Source: Tolypothrix sp. FACHB-123
GTDB taxonomy: Bacteria; Cyanobacteriota; Cyanobacteriia; Cyanobacteriales; Nostocaceae
DNA: 64,000 nt
NCBI RefSeq assembly: GCF_014697075.1
Contig: NZ_JACJRE010000021.1
Span: 1-64,000 of the forward strand
Reading direction: 5' to 3'
Each line of letters begins with the position of its first letter. Position 1 is the stretch's first letter. Below, piece by piece: positions 1 to 7,999 of the stretch. The notes under the pieces were generated by a model. That model searched no databases. It saw only the letters and a program-made list of their open reading frames with translations, and was not told the origin of the DNA. The position numbers and the translations under genes are program-made.

Positions 1-79
1 TTTTAGCGATCGCTCTCTTCACCAGTTATATATAGTTCTCTTGTACTACTCAAAACACACCTCTACTTAGCACTTTTCT

Positions 80-520
80 CTATTTAGATGCGTTTGCCCT
101 GAGGGTGTAGGCGAGTTCTCCCCAGGTGGAGATTATATGATTGAATAAGGCATCACCCTTAGCTAAAGATGAGAGAAGTATTAGACTTTGTACCTTTTCG
201 GGATGAGATAATGCTAGTTCTTGGGCAATATGACCACCCATTGAATGGCCTGCTAAATGTACCTTATCTACACCAATATGTTCCAGCAGTGCGGCGGTAT
301 CATTTGCCATTTGCCCAATAGTGTACGGACTGTCAGGGGCAGAAGTTCGCCCAAAGCCACGATTATCTAAGCGAATTACCTGATACTGCTTCGCCAATGC
401 AGACATTTGCAATGACCAGTAGGTATGATCGCAAAAGTAGCCAGAAATTAATAATAAAGGTTCGCCTCTTCCTTTAATGTCGTAGAACAAATCAATTCCA
501 TTAACGCATACTTTGGGCAT
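80..520 (-). pseudogene. Truncated alpha/beta hydrolase
   Basis: The 146-residue product begins like an alpha/beta-fold hydrolase. It has the oxyanion-hole strand with LLLISGYFCD, the RLDNRGFGRTSAP segment, and the nucleophile elbow GHSMGG near residues 92-97. Intact family members are about 260-290 residues and carry a cap domain, a catalytic Asp and a catalytic His. All of these are absent here: the frame ends after WGELAYTLRANASK. No homologous continuation is evident in the 79 bases left to the window edge. The start ATG lies 12 bases after the stop of a decayed membrane-protein frame, so the two were probably co-transcribed. I read it as a 3'-truncated remnant; a short functional protein is unlikely without the acid and His of the triad. 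Confidence 0.7.
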
Positions 521-524
521 ATTA

Positions 525-656
525 TTACCTTCTGCCTTGTTTTCCTAGCCAAAAAGAAAGTAAGGCGATCGCAATTCCTATAATCATCAAACAAGGAATA
601 TATAGCAGTCCTAAAATAATTGTGGCAAAGGCGGCGGTACCATTATAGTGTCTACT
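525..656 (-). pseudogene. C-terminal remnant of a membrane protein
   Basis: On the minus strand a frame without a usable start encodes about 43 residues ending in a hydrophobic helix (core GLLYIPCLMIIGIAIALLSF) and a basic tail, then a stop just before the hydrolase fragment. Upstream in frame is a stop codon at 657-659. It looks like the last transmembrane helix of a transporter-type protein whose 5' part is gone. The family is not recognisable. It may be a chance hydrophobic frame, but its close spacing to the next start supports a former operon. Confidence 0.4.
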
Positions 657-902
657 TTAAGTCTGATGAATCTTTTGATTCAGAAAATTTTATTACATTT
701 CGGCTTGCGATCGCTTTTCCCAGATTCGCTGACTTGTCGGTTGTCAGTAGGGGCCGGTTTTGTGATCTCGATTAAACCTGCACCTGTAAAAATTCAGCAT
801 CCATATTAATTAAATTAAACTTACGTAACTACTAATTTTAGATATCAGATATCACTGCTGGCAATTTCACCTCAATAAATAGACTTGTTTAAATTTTAAC
901 CC

Positions 903-1042
903 TTTGGCATTTTGGCAACTATCTGCAAAATTACCTTGATATATTACATATATTACCAAGATGTTTACACTCATTACAGAAGACGGGGCCGCACCTGTCT
1001 TCTTGCTTTTTTGGTCTGTTATTTTTTGGCATTTTGGCAACT
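903..1042 (+). repeat. 18-base direct repeat pair
   Basis: TTTGGCATTTTGGCAACT occurs at 903-920 and again, identical, at 1025-1042. The first copy is followed about 60 bases later by a terminator-like hairpin (979-1010); the second is followed by a weaker hairpin near 1212-1241. The pairing of repeat plus terminator suggests a duplicated short unit. Confidence 0.6.
979..1010 (+). terminator. Rho-independent terminator-like hairpin
   Basis: GAAGACGGGG and CCTGTCTTC pair across a short loop and are followed by TTGCTTTTTT. There is no gene upstream on this strand, so it would end an unannotated transcript. Confidence 0.55.
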
Positions 1043-1537
1043 TTTGAAAATTTAACTATGCTATTTTCATAGAGCTTGTTAGGAGTAAACCGGATCAGAC
1101 CTAAAAATAATCAGCAAATAACAGTTATTTTTGCTTCCTGAATATTCCTGACAAACTATTTAATTCGCTGTGTATTTTTTTCAGAGTCCAAGGTGTGTTA
1201 CCTCTTTCAAGCTATCTGGGCGGGATAATACCCGTCTTTTATTTTGCGTTAAATTTGTGGGATATTAGTTTTATAACGAAATAGTTAATCGAGATAAAAT
1301 ACAGTATAGCTAGCAAAATCTTTTTTATACCAAGATTTATTTTTGTAGGGGTTTCACCTGCTTTTCATTACCCGTTTGTCTGTTGATTACAGGGAAATGG
1401 TATTACCTAAGTTATATTGTAATTTTGATTTAGGTATTATCATCTGTGACAAGATTTGAACACATCCTAGAGGAAGATGCCTAATAAAAAAATAAAGAGT
1501 AAATTTAATCGGGATGTTGTTATGCACTGGATTTATC

Positions 1538-1570
1538 AAAAGGTCTGGTAATCAGCCAAACCTTTTTTTT
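1538..1570 (+). terminator. Terminator-like hairpin
   Basis: AAAGGTCTGG pairs with CCAAACCTTT around a short loop and is followed by a run of eight T. It is not associated with an annotated gene on the plus strand. Confidence 0.5.
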
Positions 1571-1613
1571 ATTTAGCCATTAAGAATAGGATATTACCGA
1601 ATTAAGGATGAAG

Positions 1614-1800
1614 TAATGTCCCGCTTGTGCGCTGGGACATTACTCGCGACAAATCGTCACCGTTAAGTCAGCGTTTTTTGTTAGCGTTAGCCGTACTCCT
1701 TCTCCTAACGGAGACGCTAACGCGAACGGAGAAGCAAGCTACGCGTAGTGTCTCGTTCGCCGTAGGCGTCTCGTAGAGAAGAGAAGGCTTTGGCGGAGCC
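1614..1800. repeat. Cluster of cyanobacterial dispersed palindromes
   Basis: TAATGTCCC and GGGACATTA form a perfect 9-bp inverted repeat (1614-1642). The following 120 bases are built of GC-rich overlapping inverted repeats (GGAGACGCTAACG, CGTAGGCGTCTCG, GGCGGAGCC) of the kind dispersed through Nostoc genomes. They lie directly upstream of the gene at 1874. Confidence 0.65.
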
Positions 1801-1873
1801 ACCGCTTGACATCAAGTGCGATCGCTACTAATACTATCTCCCAGAATCAAATCGCCAAATCAATGGGAGTAAT

Positions 1874-2521
1874 ATGGCAAAAACCCTCAAAGTCTTACCT
1901 AGCAGTTTTTTCAATTGTCTAGTTGGGGCATTATGGTTATTATCACCTCTAGCTGTGCAAGCACAATCGCAAAATCCTAACGCACCTCACAATCAAGCGG
2001 AACCAGGCTGGAGTTTGTGGCGATCGCAAGCAGAAGCTGTTAAAGCTGATTTTGATGCGGGTTTTTCTAATTTAGAGTTGGGGGGATATTTAGATTTTGA
2101 GAATGCTTGTAAAACTGATGCGGGATCTGATACAGAGATTAAGTACTGGTTTAGGTTGAGTAATTCAGTTCAACGCCTTGGTACGGGATTGGTAGAATCT
2201 GGCTGTTGGTTTGGCGGACGTTTTTTGCATACATATCGCAGCACTGCAATTAAAGCAAGTTTGCACAATGTTAATTGTCTGCGTGTTGACACTCAAAATA
2301 AAAAAAGCTTGGTAATTCGCCAAGAACCAAGGGTGAATTCTCGGCGCTTGGGAATAGTAGCTAATGGAAGAATTGTCAAACCAGATAGTTTCCCTGCTTC
2401 AATTGTCGAAGTGGATGGAGAAAATTGGATTGCGATCGCTTCTCCAAAAGAAGGTTGGATTTCTGATGGTAGTCTTGCTAGTTCGGGAAATCTCAGGTTA
2501 TGTTCTGCGAAAAAGCGGTAA
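1874..2521 (+). CDS. Secreted SH3-domain protein of unknown role
   Basis: The 215-residue product has an N-terminal signal peptide (basic start, hydrophobic core FFNCLVGALWLLSPLAVQA, cleavage after AQA). The mature N-terminal half has Cys residues that could pair. Residues from about 140 to 208 resemble a bacterial SH3 (SH3b) fold: SLVIRQEPRVNSRRLG, then a variable loop, then GENWIAIASPKEGWI. Such domains bind peptidoglycan peptides or metals in periplasmic proteins. No catalytic domain is attached. It stands alone between a repeat cluster and the convergent def gene. The SH3b call is from pattern and is moderately secure; the function is not known. Confidence 0.7.
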   Translation: MAKTLKVLPSSFFNCLVGALWLLSPLAVQAQSQNPNAPHNQAEPGWSLWRSQAEAVKADFDAGFSNLELGGYLDFENACKTDAGSDTEIKYWFRLSNSVQRLGTGLVESGCWFGGRFLHTYRSTAIKASLHNVNCLRVDTQNKKSLVIRQEPRVNSRRLGIVANGRIVKPDSFPASIVEVDGENWIAIASPKEGWISDGSLASSGNLRLCSAKKR

Positions 2522-2552
2522 TACCAATTCAAAATTCGGTAGGTATTACTTA

Positions 2553-3089
2553 CTATAAAACTTGATTAACAATACGTTCTTGGTATTCTGCTTCTGTTAT
2601 TTTATCCTCGTTACTTTCTAAACGATCTACAAACAAAATACCCTCCAGATGGTCGTATTCATGTTGAAAAATTCGCGCCACAAAATCAGTTAGTTCTTGT
2701 TGCTGTAAATTACCATTGCGGTCTGTATACTCTACTGTAATTGCTTGATATCTTGGCACAAATCCTCTAATTCCAGGAACGCTCAAACAACCTTCCCAAC
2801 CTTTAACTATTTCGCTAGAATGGGCAATAATTTTTGGATTAATCATCGCGGTTGGTGCCATTTCTGGCGCATGGGGATATCTGGGATTAGGACGGGATGC
2901 AACAATAAATAAACGGTAAGATTCGGCAGTTTGTGGTGCAGCAATACCTACGCCATTAGCTTGCGCAACTGTGGTAATTAAATCGTCAATAAGTTTTTGA
3001 ATTTCTTGGTTGTGAATATTATCAATTGATGTGGATTGCTGGCGTAGGATGGGATTACCTATTTGAATAATTGGCAGTAAATCAGACAT
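2553..3089 (-). CDS. def: Peptide deformylase
   Basis: This enzyme removes the N-formyl group from the starting methionine of new proteins. All three family motifs are present: GVGIAAPQ (about residues 46-53), EGCLSVPG with the metal-binding Cys, and QHEYDHLEG with the HExxH metal ligands and catalytic Glu. At 178 residues it has the normal length for the family. The gene is monocistronic by position, convergent with the SH3 gene and separated from the kinase on its other side by about 200 bases that hold a dispersed repeat. Cyanobacteria often carry more than one deformylase; whether this is the main copy cannot be told here. Confidence 0.95.
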   Translation of the reverse strand: MSDLLPIIQIGNPILRQQSTSIDNIHNQEIQKLIDDLITTVAQANGVGIAAPQTAESYRLFIVASRPNPRYPHAPEMAPTAMINPKIIAHSSEIVKGWEGCLSVPGIRGFVPRYQAITVEYTDRNGNLQQQELTDFVARIFQHEYDHLEGILFVDRLESNEDKITEAEYQERIVNQVL

Positions 3090-3148
3090 TTAATAAACTC
3101 CTTTTTTAATATTTTTTAATATAGCAATTAAATTTTGCTATTCTTCAA

Positions 3149-3180
3149 GGTGCGTTGCGCTACGCGACAACACAACCTAC
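3149..3180. repeat. Dispersed GC-rich palindromic repeat
   Basis: GGTGCGTTGCGCTACGCGAC followed by AACACAACCTAC recurs almost unchanged at 49522-49553. The core TTGCGCTACGCGAC carries internal symmetry. It is an intergenic dispersed repeat. Confidence 0.7.
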
Positions 3181-3288
3181 AAGATTTTTAACACAATTTG
3201 AAATGTAGATTCAAGTTGAATAAACAATAAATAAACACGCATGATTTATGGGTGTTTATAACAGGTTGATGAGTTGTAAAATATAATT

Positions 3289-5133
3289 TTAACTATTTCC
3301 TTCCACAGAAAATACTACCCGAAAGCCACAAATTCTCAATCCACCGTCTGACTCATTCCAACTGCGACTGGCGCTGCGACAAAGTTCTGCGCCAAAACTC
3401 CAGGAACCGCCACGGAGTACGCGACGATGAATATCACCACCTTCTTCCCAAACTCTAGCGTCTGCGGGTGCGCCTTGATAATTATTGTGCCAAGGATCGG
3501 CGCACCATTCCCACACTAAACCGTGCATGTCGTACAATCCAAAGGCGTTGGCAACTTCAAAACTACCTACATTTGTGGTTTCTTTACGGTATTTGGTATC
3601 GCTATAACTACAGCTAACTAATTCCGGGGTAATGGTTTCCCCAAAGTGAAAGGATGTCTTGGTTCCAGCACGACAAGCATATTCCCATTCGGCTTCGCTG
3701 GGTAGACGATATTCCCGTCCGGTTTTTTCGGCTAATCTCGCACAAAATTCTACAGCTTCATGCCAAGATACATTTTCTACTGGACGATAGGGGCCTTTAT
3801 TTTTCGAGGGGTTAGGATTTAATGTTTGTTTGACTTTCGGTAAGGCGGTGACAACTTTCCATTGTGCTTGGGTGACAGGATATTTCCCCATAAAAAAGGG
3901 TGCGACTGTAACTTTGTGCTGGGGACGTTCGTCAGCATCACCTTCAAACTCTGGGGAACCCATCATGAATGTACCGCCAGGAATTGAGACCATTTCCAGG
4001 GCGATCGCTTTTCCCAATTCTTCTGTAAAATATTTACTATACAGGCGATCGCGGTTGACTTCTCTACCAGCTGTGTCTACTGTGACAACATCAAATTCAA
4101 AGCTTTGTAAAGAAGGTAGGGGTTTGATGGCTTTTTGTTGTTTTGTCTTTGGCGTTCCCGATAGTAATAGTCGCTGGGAAATAGCGAAAATCTCTGCTTC
4201 TAGGGCTGATGTGGTGGTAGATTTTAAATCATTCAAGACTTCGTTAGCGGTTTGATATCTATCTTTGGGTAAATGTTGCAGCAATTTATCCAGTATTTTC
4301 GCTAACCCATCACTAATGGTAATGCCATGTTCTTGCAATTTTTCTGACCATAACCATTGAGCATTCATGGCATCATACAAATTATCTTCAATATTGCCAT
4401 CACCATTTTGTAAGGGCAAACATTGAGTTAACAGACGCACACAAGTTACACCTAAAGCATACAAATCGCTAGCATGACAAGCAAAGCCAGCCATTTGTTC
4501 TGTGGGAGCATAACCAATTGTATAAATGACTGTAGCTTGTTTCGCTAAACTAGTTTGGGTTACCTGTTTCGCACCACCAAAATCGATTAATACCGGTTTA
4601 CCATCACTATCGCGACGGATAATATTTTCTGGTTTAATATCCCGATGAATGACATTTCGCGCATGAATAAAATCCAGTACTGGCAATAAATCGGCTAAAA
4701 GTTGGCGAATTTCTTGTTCAGTAAAGCATTGTGCTTGAACTTCTTGTAATAGGGTTTTCCCTTGAATAAATTCTTGTACGAGATATAAGCTTGAACCTTG
4801 TTCAAAATAAGCTAAAAGTCGAGGAATTTGGGTATGATTTTCTCCGAGTTCATACAGTCGAAATGCTTCTTCTTTAAAAAATTCTGCGGCTTTTTTACGC
4901 TGTCCAGTTCCTTGAACTTGAGGAAAAAATTGCTTGATGACACAAGGCGCATCTAATCTATCTGCGTCTTCGGCTGCATAAGTTCTACTAAAACCGCCTT
5001 CACCTATTAACCTTAAAACACGGTAGCGGTTTCTCAGCATTTTGCCAAAGTTGTTTTGACCACAACTTATACAAAATATATTGTTGTCATGATTGAAGGG
5101 ATTTGAGCAATTGGGATTTTGGCAGATTTGCAT
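3289..5133 (-). CDS. Ser/Thr protein kinase with zinc ribbon and SUMF1-like domain
   Basis: This 614-residue protein has three parts. Residues 1-30 form a small zinc ribbon (Cys 4, 9, 21, 24). A Hanks-type kinase follows, with Gly loop GEGGFSRTY (44-52), Lys67, HRDIKPEN (163-170) and DFG (184). From about residue 378 to the end is a formylglycine-generating-enzyme/SUMF1-like domain: MVSIPGGTFMMGS, SWHEAVEFCARLAEKTGREY, RLPSEAEWEYACRAG, WEWCAD, LRGGSW and a terminal GFRVV. In the region where true formylglycine-generating enzymes have two Cys after GGSx, only one is visible, so oxidase activity is doubtful; the fold is often reused for ligand binding. No membrane helix is seen. The architecture is common in filamentous cyanobacteria. 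The substrate is unknown. Confidence 0.9.
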   Translation of the reverse strand: MQICQNPNCSNPFNHDNNIFCISCGQNNFGKMLRNRYRVLRLIGEGGFSRTYAAEDADRLDAPCVIKQFFPQVQGTGQRKKAAEFFKEEAFRLYELGENHTQIPRLLAYFEQGSSLYLVQEFIQGKTLLQEVQAQCFTEQEIRQLLADLLPVLDFIHARNVIHRDIKPENIIRRDSDGKPVLIDFGGAKQVTQTSLAKQATVIYTIGYAPTEQMAGFACHASDLYALGVTCVRLLTQCLPLQNGDGNIEDNLYDAMNAQWLWSEKLQEHGITISDGLAKILDKLLQHLPKDRYQTANEVLNDLKSTTTSALEAEIFAISQRLLLSGTPKTKQQKAIKPLPSLQSFEFDVVTVDTAGREVNRDRLYSKYFTEELGKAIALEMVSIPGGTFMMGSPEFEGDADERPQHKVTVAPFFMGKYPVTQAQWKVVTALPKVKQTLNPNPSKNKGPYRPVENVSWHEAVEFCARLAEKTGREYRLPSEAEWEYACRAGTKTSFHFGETITPELVSCSYSDTKYRKETTNVGSFEVANAFGLYDMHGLVWEWCADPWHNNYQGAPADARVWEEGGDIHRRVLRGGSWSFGAELCRSASRSWNESDGGLRICGFRVVFSVEGNS

Positions 5134-5487
5134 AATGTAGGGTAGGTAGCATCTTGTCCAAAGTTAGCCCCAATATTATCTAAAGTGAAAACAGGTTTAC
5201 GGACAAATAAATAGGCACAGATTTAATCTGTGTAGATACTTAAATGATTTAATTCAGATGGAGCCATTGTATTTATTTGTTGAACTCTGTTTGTGACTTT
5301 TTAAATATGAGTAAATATGAGAGCAAGCATTTTTATCACATAAGAATAATAATAGTATTTTCATTTATCTGTCAACAGAATACTAGCTGTATTACGAAAC
5401 ACAGCTAATTGTAAATGCTATTAATTGCTGTCGCCAAATTCAAATCGGCTTGCTCAAAGCTTTTGGCTTTTTTTGAACTAGAAATTT
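5134..5487. other. Intergenic region, no gene seen
   Basis: These 354 bases separate potC from the kinase. A perfect 17-base inverted repeat (CACAGATTTAATCTGTG, 5216-5232) lies about 85 bases upstream of the kinase start and could be an operator. Nothing else is supported. Confidence 0.5.
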
Positions 5488-6288
5488 TTAAACTTCGTCT
5501 CCGTAAGCGCGAATTAATTCTGCTACAAAAGCAACGAGAGCAGAGACTAAAATTAAAATAACGCTCAAAGCATTAATATCAGGTTTTACTCCTGTTCTAA
5601 TCCGACTAAAAATTTCCATTGGTAAGGTGTTATAACCACTACCTGTGGTAAAACTGGCAATGAGAAAATCATCTAAACTCAAGACAAAAGCTAATAGACA
5701 ACCCGCAATAATACCCGGCATTAACTGGGGTAATAATACTTTGATAAAAGCCTGTACTGGTGTAGCGCCTAAATCTAAAGCTGCTTCCTCTAGGTGGGGA
5801 TTTAAGTGAGAAAGGCGCGAAGAAACCACCAAGCCGACGTAGGCTAGACAAAATACTATATGGGCAGCAATAATTGTCCACAGGCTTAAAGGAATGGCAA
5901 ATGCCGCTAAAAACACTAGGGTGGCAACTGCGATCGCAATATCTGGAATAATTAATGGTAAATAAGCCATGCCTTGATACAATTTCTTGAAAGGAAACTG
6001 ATAACGGGCTAAACCCACAGCCATTAACGTTCCCAATACTGCGGAAATCGCCACTGCACTAAAAGCAACTATTAAACTATTCTGCAAAGCTAAAACAATC
6101 CGCTCATCACTAAATAATTTACGATACCAATCAAGAGTAAATCCTTGCCAACTGGCGCTATAAGGCGATTTATTGAAACTATAAAAGGAAAGTACCAGTA
6201 TAGGCAGGTACATAAAGATAAATATAATTACTGATAAAACCGCCTGCCAGACGACACGCGGTTTTTTTGAAGATGGAGAAATATTCAC
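5488..6288 (-). CDS. potC: Spermidine/putrescine-type ABC transporter permease
   Basis: The 266-residue integral membrane protein matches the PotC/YdcV class of binding-protein-dependent permeases: a first helix with AVLSVIIFIFMYLPILVLSFYS, then about five more helices, and the cytoplasmic EAA loop EEAALDLGATPVQAF that docks the ATPase. The predicted role is polyamine import. The unusual point is that no potA, potB or potD lies beside it: the upstream gene is divergent and the downstream gene is a kinase. Its partners must be elsewhere in the genome, or past rearrangement has separated it. Close relatives transport other small organic cations or anions, so the substrate is inferred. Confidence 0.85.
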   Translation of the reverse strand: MNISPSSKKPRVVWQAVLSVIIFIFMYLPILVLSFYSFNKSPYSASWQGFTLDWYRKLFSDERIVLALQNSLIVAFSAVAISAVLGTLMAVGLARYQFPFKKLYQGMAYLPLIIPDIAIAVATLVFLAAFAIPLSLWTIIAAHIVFCLAYVGLVVSSRLSHLNPHLEEAALDLGATPVQAFIKVLLPQLMPGIIAGCLLAFVLSLDDFLIASFTTGSGYNTLPMEIFSRIRTGVKPDINALSVILILVSALVAFVAELIRAYGDEV

Positions 6289-6671
6289 GTTAGGGTTTTG
6301 GGGATAAATTTTAATCAGCCAATAATTTTATGCGGATTATGTTTAAAAGTCAAGATTAACTAGCATTCGCAGTCAACACTCAACAATCAACATTTTACTT
6401 TGCGAATGATTTGTGAACGAACATAAACCGATAGATGTGGTACAGGTTCACTCAAAAAGCTAATTTTTACCTCTAAAGGAGAAGCAAATTTCCCTACAAA
6501 GATAGAAGAAAACACTTCAATTTAAATTTTACTATTCTCTAGTAATTCATAATTTGCTTGGCGTGCAAAAGGTGCTTTGGGCTTAGGTTGTATAGCTTAA
6601 AATTATGCATTAAATATGCAACTCACAAAGCCAAATCTCTCAGCCAAGACTAACTTTTTAGGAGGTTTGTG
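6289..6671. other. Divergent intergenic region
   Basis: About 380 bases lie between potC and the glycosyltransferase. It contains AGTCAACACTCAACAATCAAC, a degenerate heptamer repeat near 6370, and a strong ribosome binding site AGGAGGT at 6660-6666. No gene or clear operator was found. Confidence 0.5.
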
Positions 6672-7757
6672 ATGCGAATTGCTCAGATAGCCCCACTATG
6701 GGAGAGAGTACCCCCTCCAGCTTATGGAGGAATAGAGTTAGTAGTGGGGTTGCTGACTGATGAACTGGTGCGACGCGGACATGAAGTCACACTATTTGCA
6801 TCAGGAGATTCTATCAGTTTGGCAGAGCTAGAATCAGTTCACCCCCGTGCTTTAAGACTCGATCCCAATATCAAAGAATATGGCATTTACGAGATGTTGC
6901 AATTGGGTTTAGTCTACGAGCGAGCCGACGAATTTGATATCATTCATTCCCATATGGGTTGTGCAGCTTTACCCTATGCGAATCTCGTCAAAACCCCTAC
7001 AGTTCACACGTTGCATGGGATTTTTACGCCTGACAACGAAAAGATGTTTAAATATGCAAAAAATCAACCTTATATCAGTATTTCCGAAGCGCAACGCGAA
7101 TACAGATTAGGACTGAATTATGTCGCCACAGCATATAACGGGATTGATGTCAGCAGTTATAAATTTCATGCGCAACCAGAAGATCCCCCTTACTTAGCAT
7201 TTTTAGGGAGAATATCGCCAGAAAAAGGAACTCATTTAGCCATAGGAATTGCTAAACAAGCAGGTTGGCATTTAAAAATTGCTGGTAAGGTAGATGTCGT
7301 TGATGTGGAATATTATGAAAAAGAAATTAAACCCCTAATTGACGGCAAACAAATTGAATATTTAGGTGAAGCTGACCACGAGCAAAAAAATGCTTTAATG
7401 GGAGGTGCGGTAGCTACTTTATTTCCTATCACTTGGCGAGAACCATTTGGGTTAGTGATGGTAGAATCAATGGCCGCAGGTACACCAGTGATTGCCATGA
7501 ACCTCGGCTCTACAGTCGAAGTCATCGATGATGGTAAGACAGGCTTTTTGTGTGAAAATGTTGATCAGTTCGTTAGTGCGATCGCTAAAGTCACAGACTT
7601 AGACCGTTATGCTTGCAGACAGCATGTAGAAAACCGCTTTAGCTTACAGAAAATGACCGACAGTTATGAAACAGTTTATCGGCAAATTCTGCAAAAGCGC
7701 TTTGGACAAAATGGTCGTTCCCATAGTTTAGCTGGTTTAGACAAGAGTCGCATTTAG
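6672..7757 (+). CDS. Family 4 glycosyltransferase
   Basis: The product is about 361 residues and has the two Rossmann halves of GT-B enzymes. The N-terminal half starts MRIAQIAPLWERVPP with the glycine-rich AYGGIE acceptor loop. The C-terminal half has FLGRISPEKGTHLAI and the E-x7-E motif EPFGLVMVE (about residues 256-264) followed by SMAAGTPVIA, which binds the nucleotide-sugar. ATG at 6672 is chosen over the GTG one codon earlier because AGGAGGT sits five bases upstream. The enzyme transfers a sugar with retention to an unknown acceptor, perhaps a glycolipid or polysaccharide. No polysaccharide cluster surrounds it. Confidence 0.9.
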   Translation: MRIAQIAPLWERVPPPAYGGIELVVGLLTDELVRRGHEVTLFASGDSISLAELESVHPRALRLDPNIKEYGIYEMLQLGLVYERADEFDIIHSHMGCAALPYANLVKTPTVHTLHGIFTPDNEKMFKYAKNQPYISISEAQREYRLGLNYVATAYNGIDVSSYKFHAQPEDPPYLAFLGRISPEKGTHLAIGIAKQAGWHLKIAGKVDVVDVEYYEKEIKPLIDGKQIEYLGEADHEQKNALMGGAVATLFPITWREPFGLVMVESMAAGTPVIAMNLGSTVEVIDDGKTGFLCENVDQFVSAIAKVTDLDRYACRQHVENRFSLQKMTDSYETVYRQILQKRFGQNGRSHSLAGLDKSRI

Positions 7758-7999
7758 GTGGATTATGCTAGTTCACCTTTTGAGTGAGCGAACAAAATAG
7801 CAGAAAATCAGCATCCTACTTTTAACTCCTCTTTAAACACACCACAGATATTCATCGCCGCCCATCGATGTTTATCTGTGTTTTTTTGGGAAAACAACAA
7901 TTAGACTTTGGGCTAATTGCTTGATAAATGCGATCGCAGTATCCTAATTAAACTGGTGCAATATTGACAACTTGATTGCTGGGGCTTCAGGAGCAGACC

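Larger units (their letters stand above)
657..1873. other. Long non-coding region with hairpins and repeats
   Basis: No convincing gene is seen in about 1.2 kb. The stretch is AT-rich up to 1600 and holds an 18-base direct repeat (903 and 1025), terminator-like hairpins on the plus strand (979, 1316-1346, about 1212-1241 and 1538), a 9-bp inverted repeat (1614-1642), and a dense block of GGAGACGCTAACG-type dispersed palindromes at 1680-1800. Repeated terminators without genes suggest short transcripts or decayed leaders. Confidence 0.5.
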
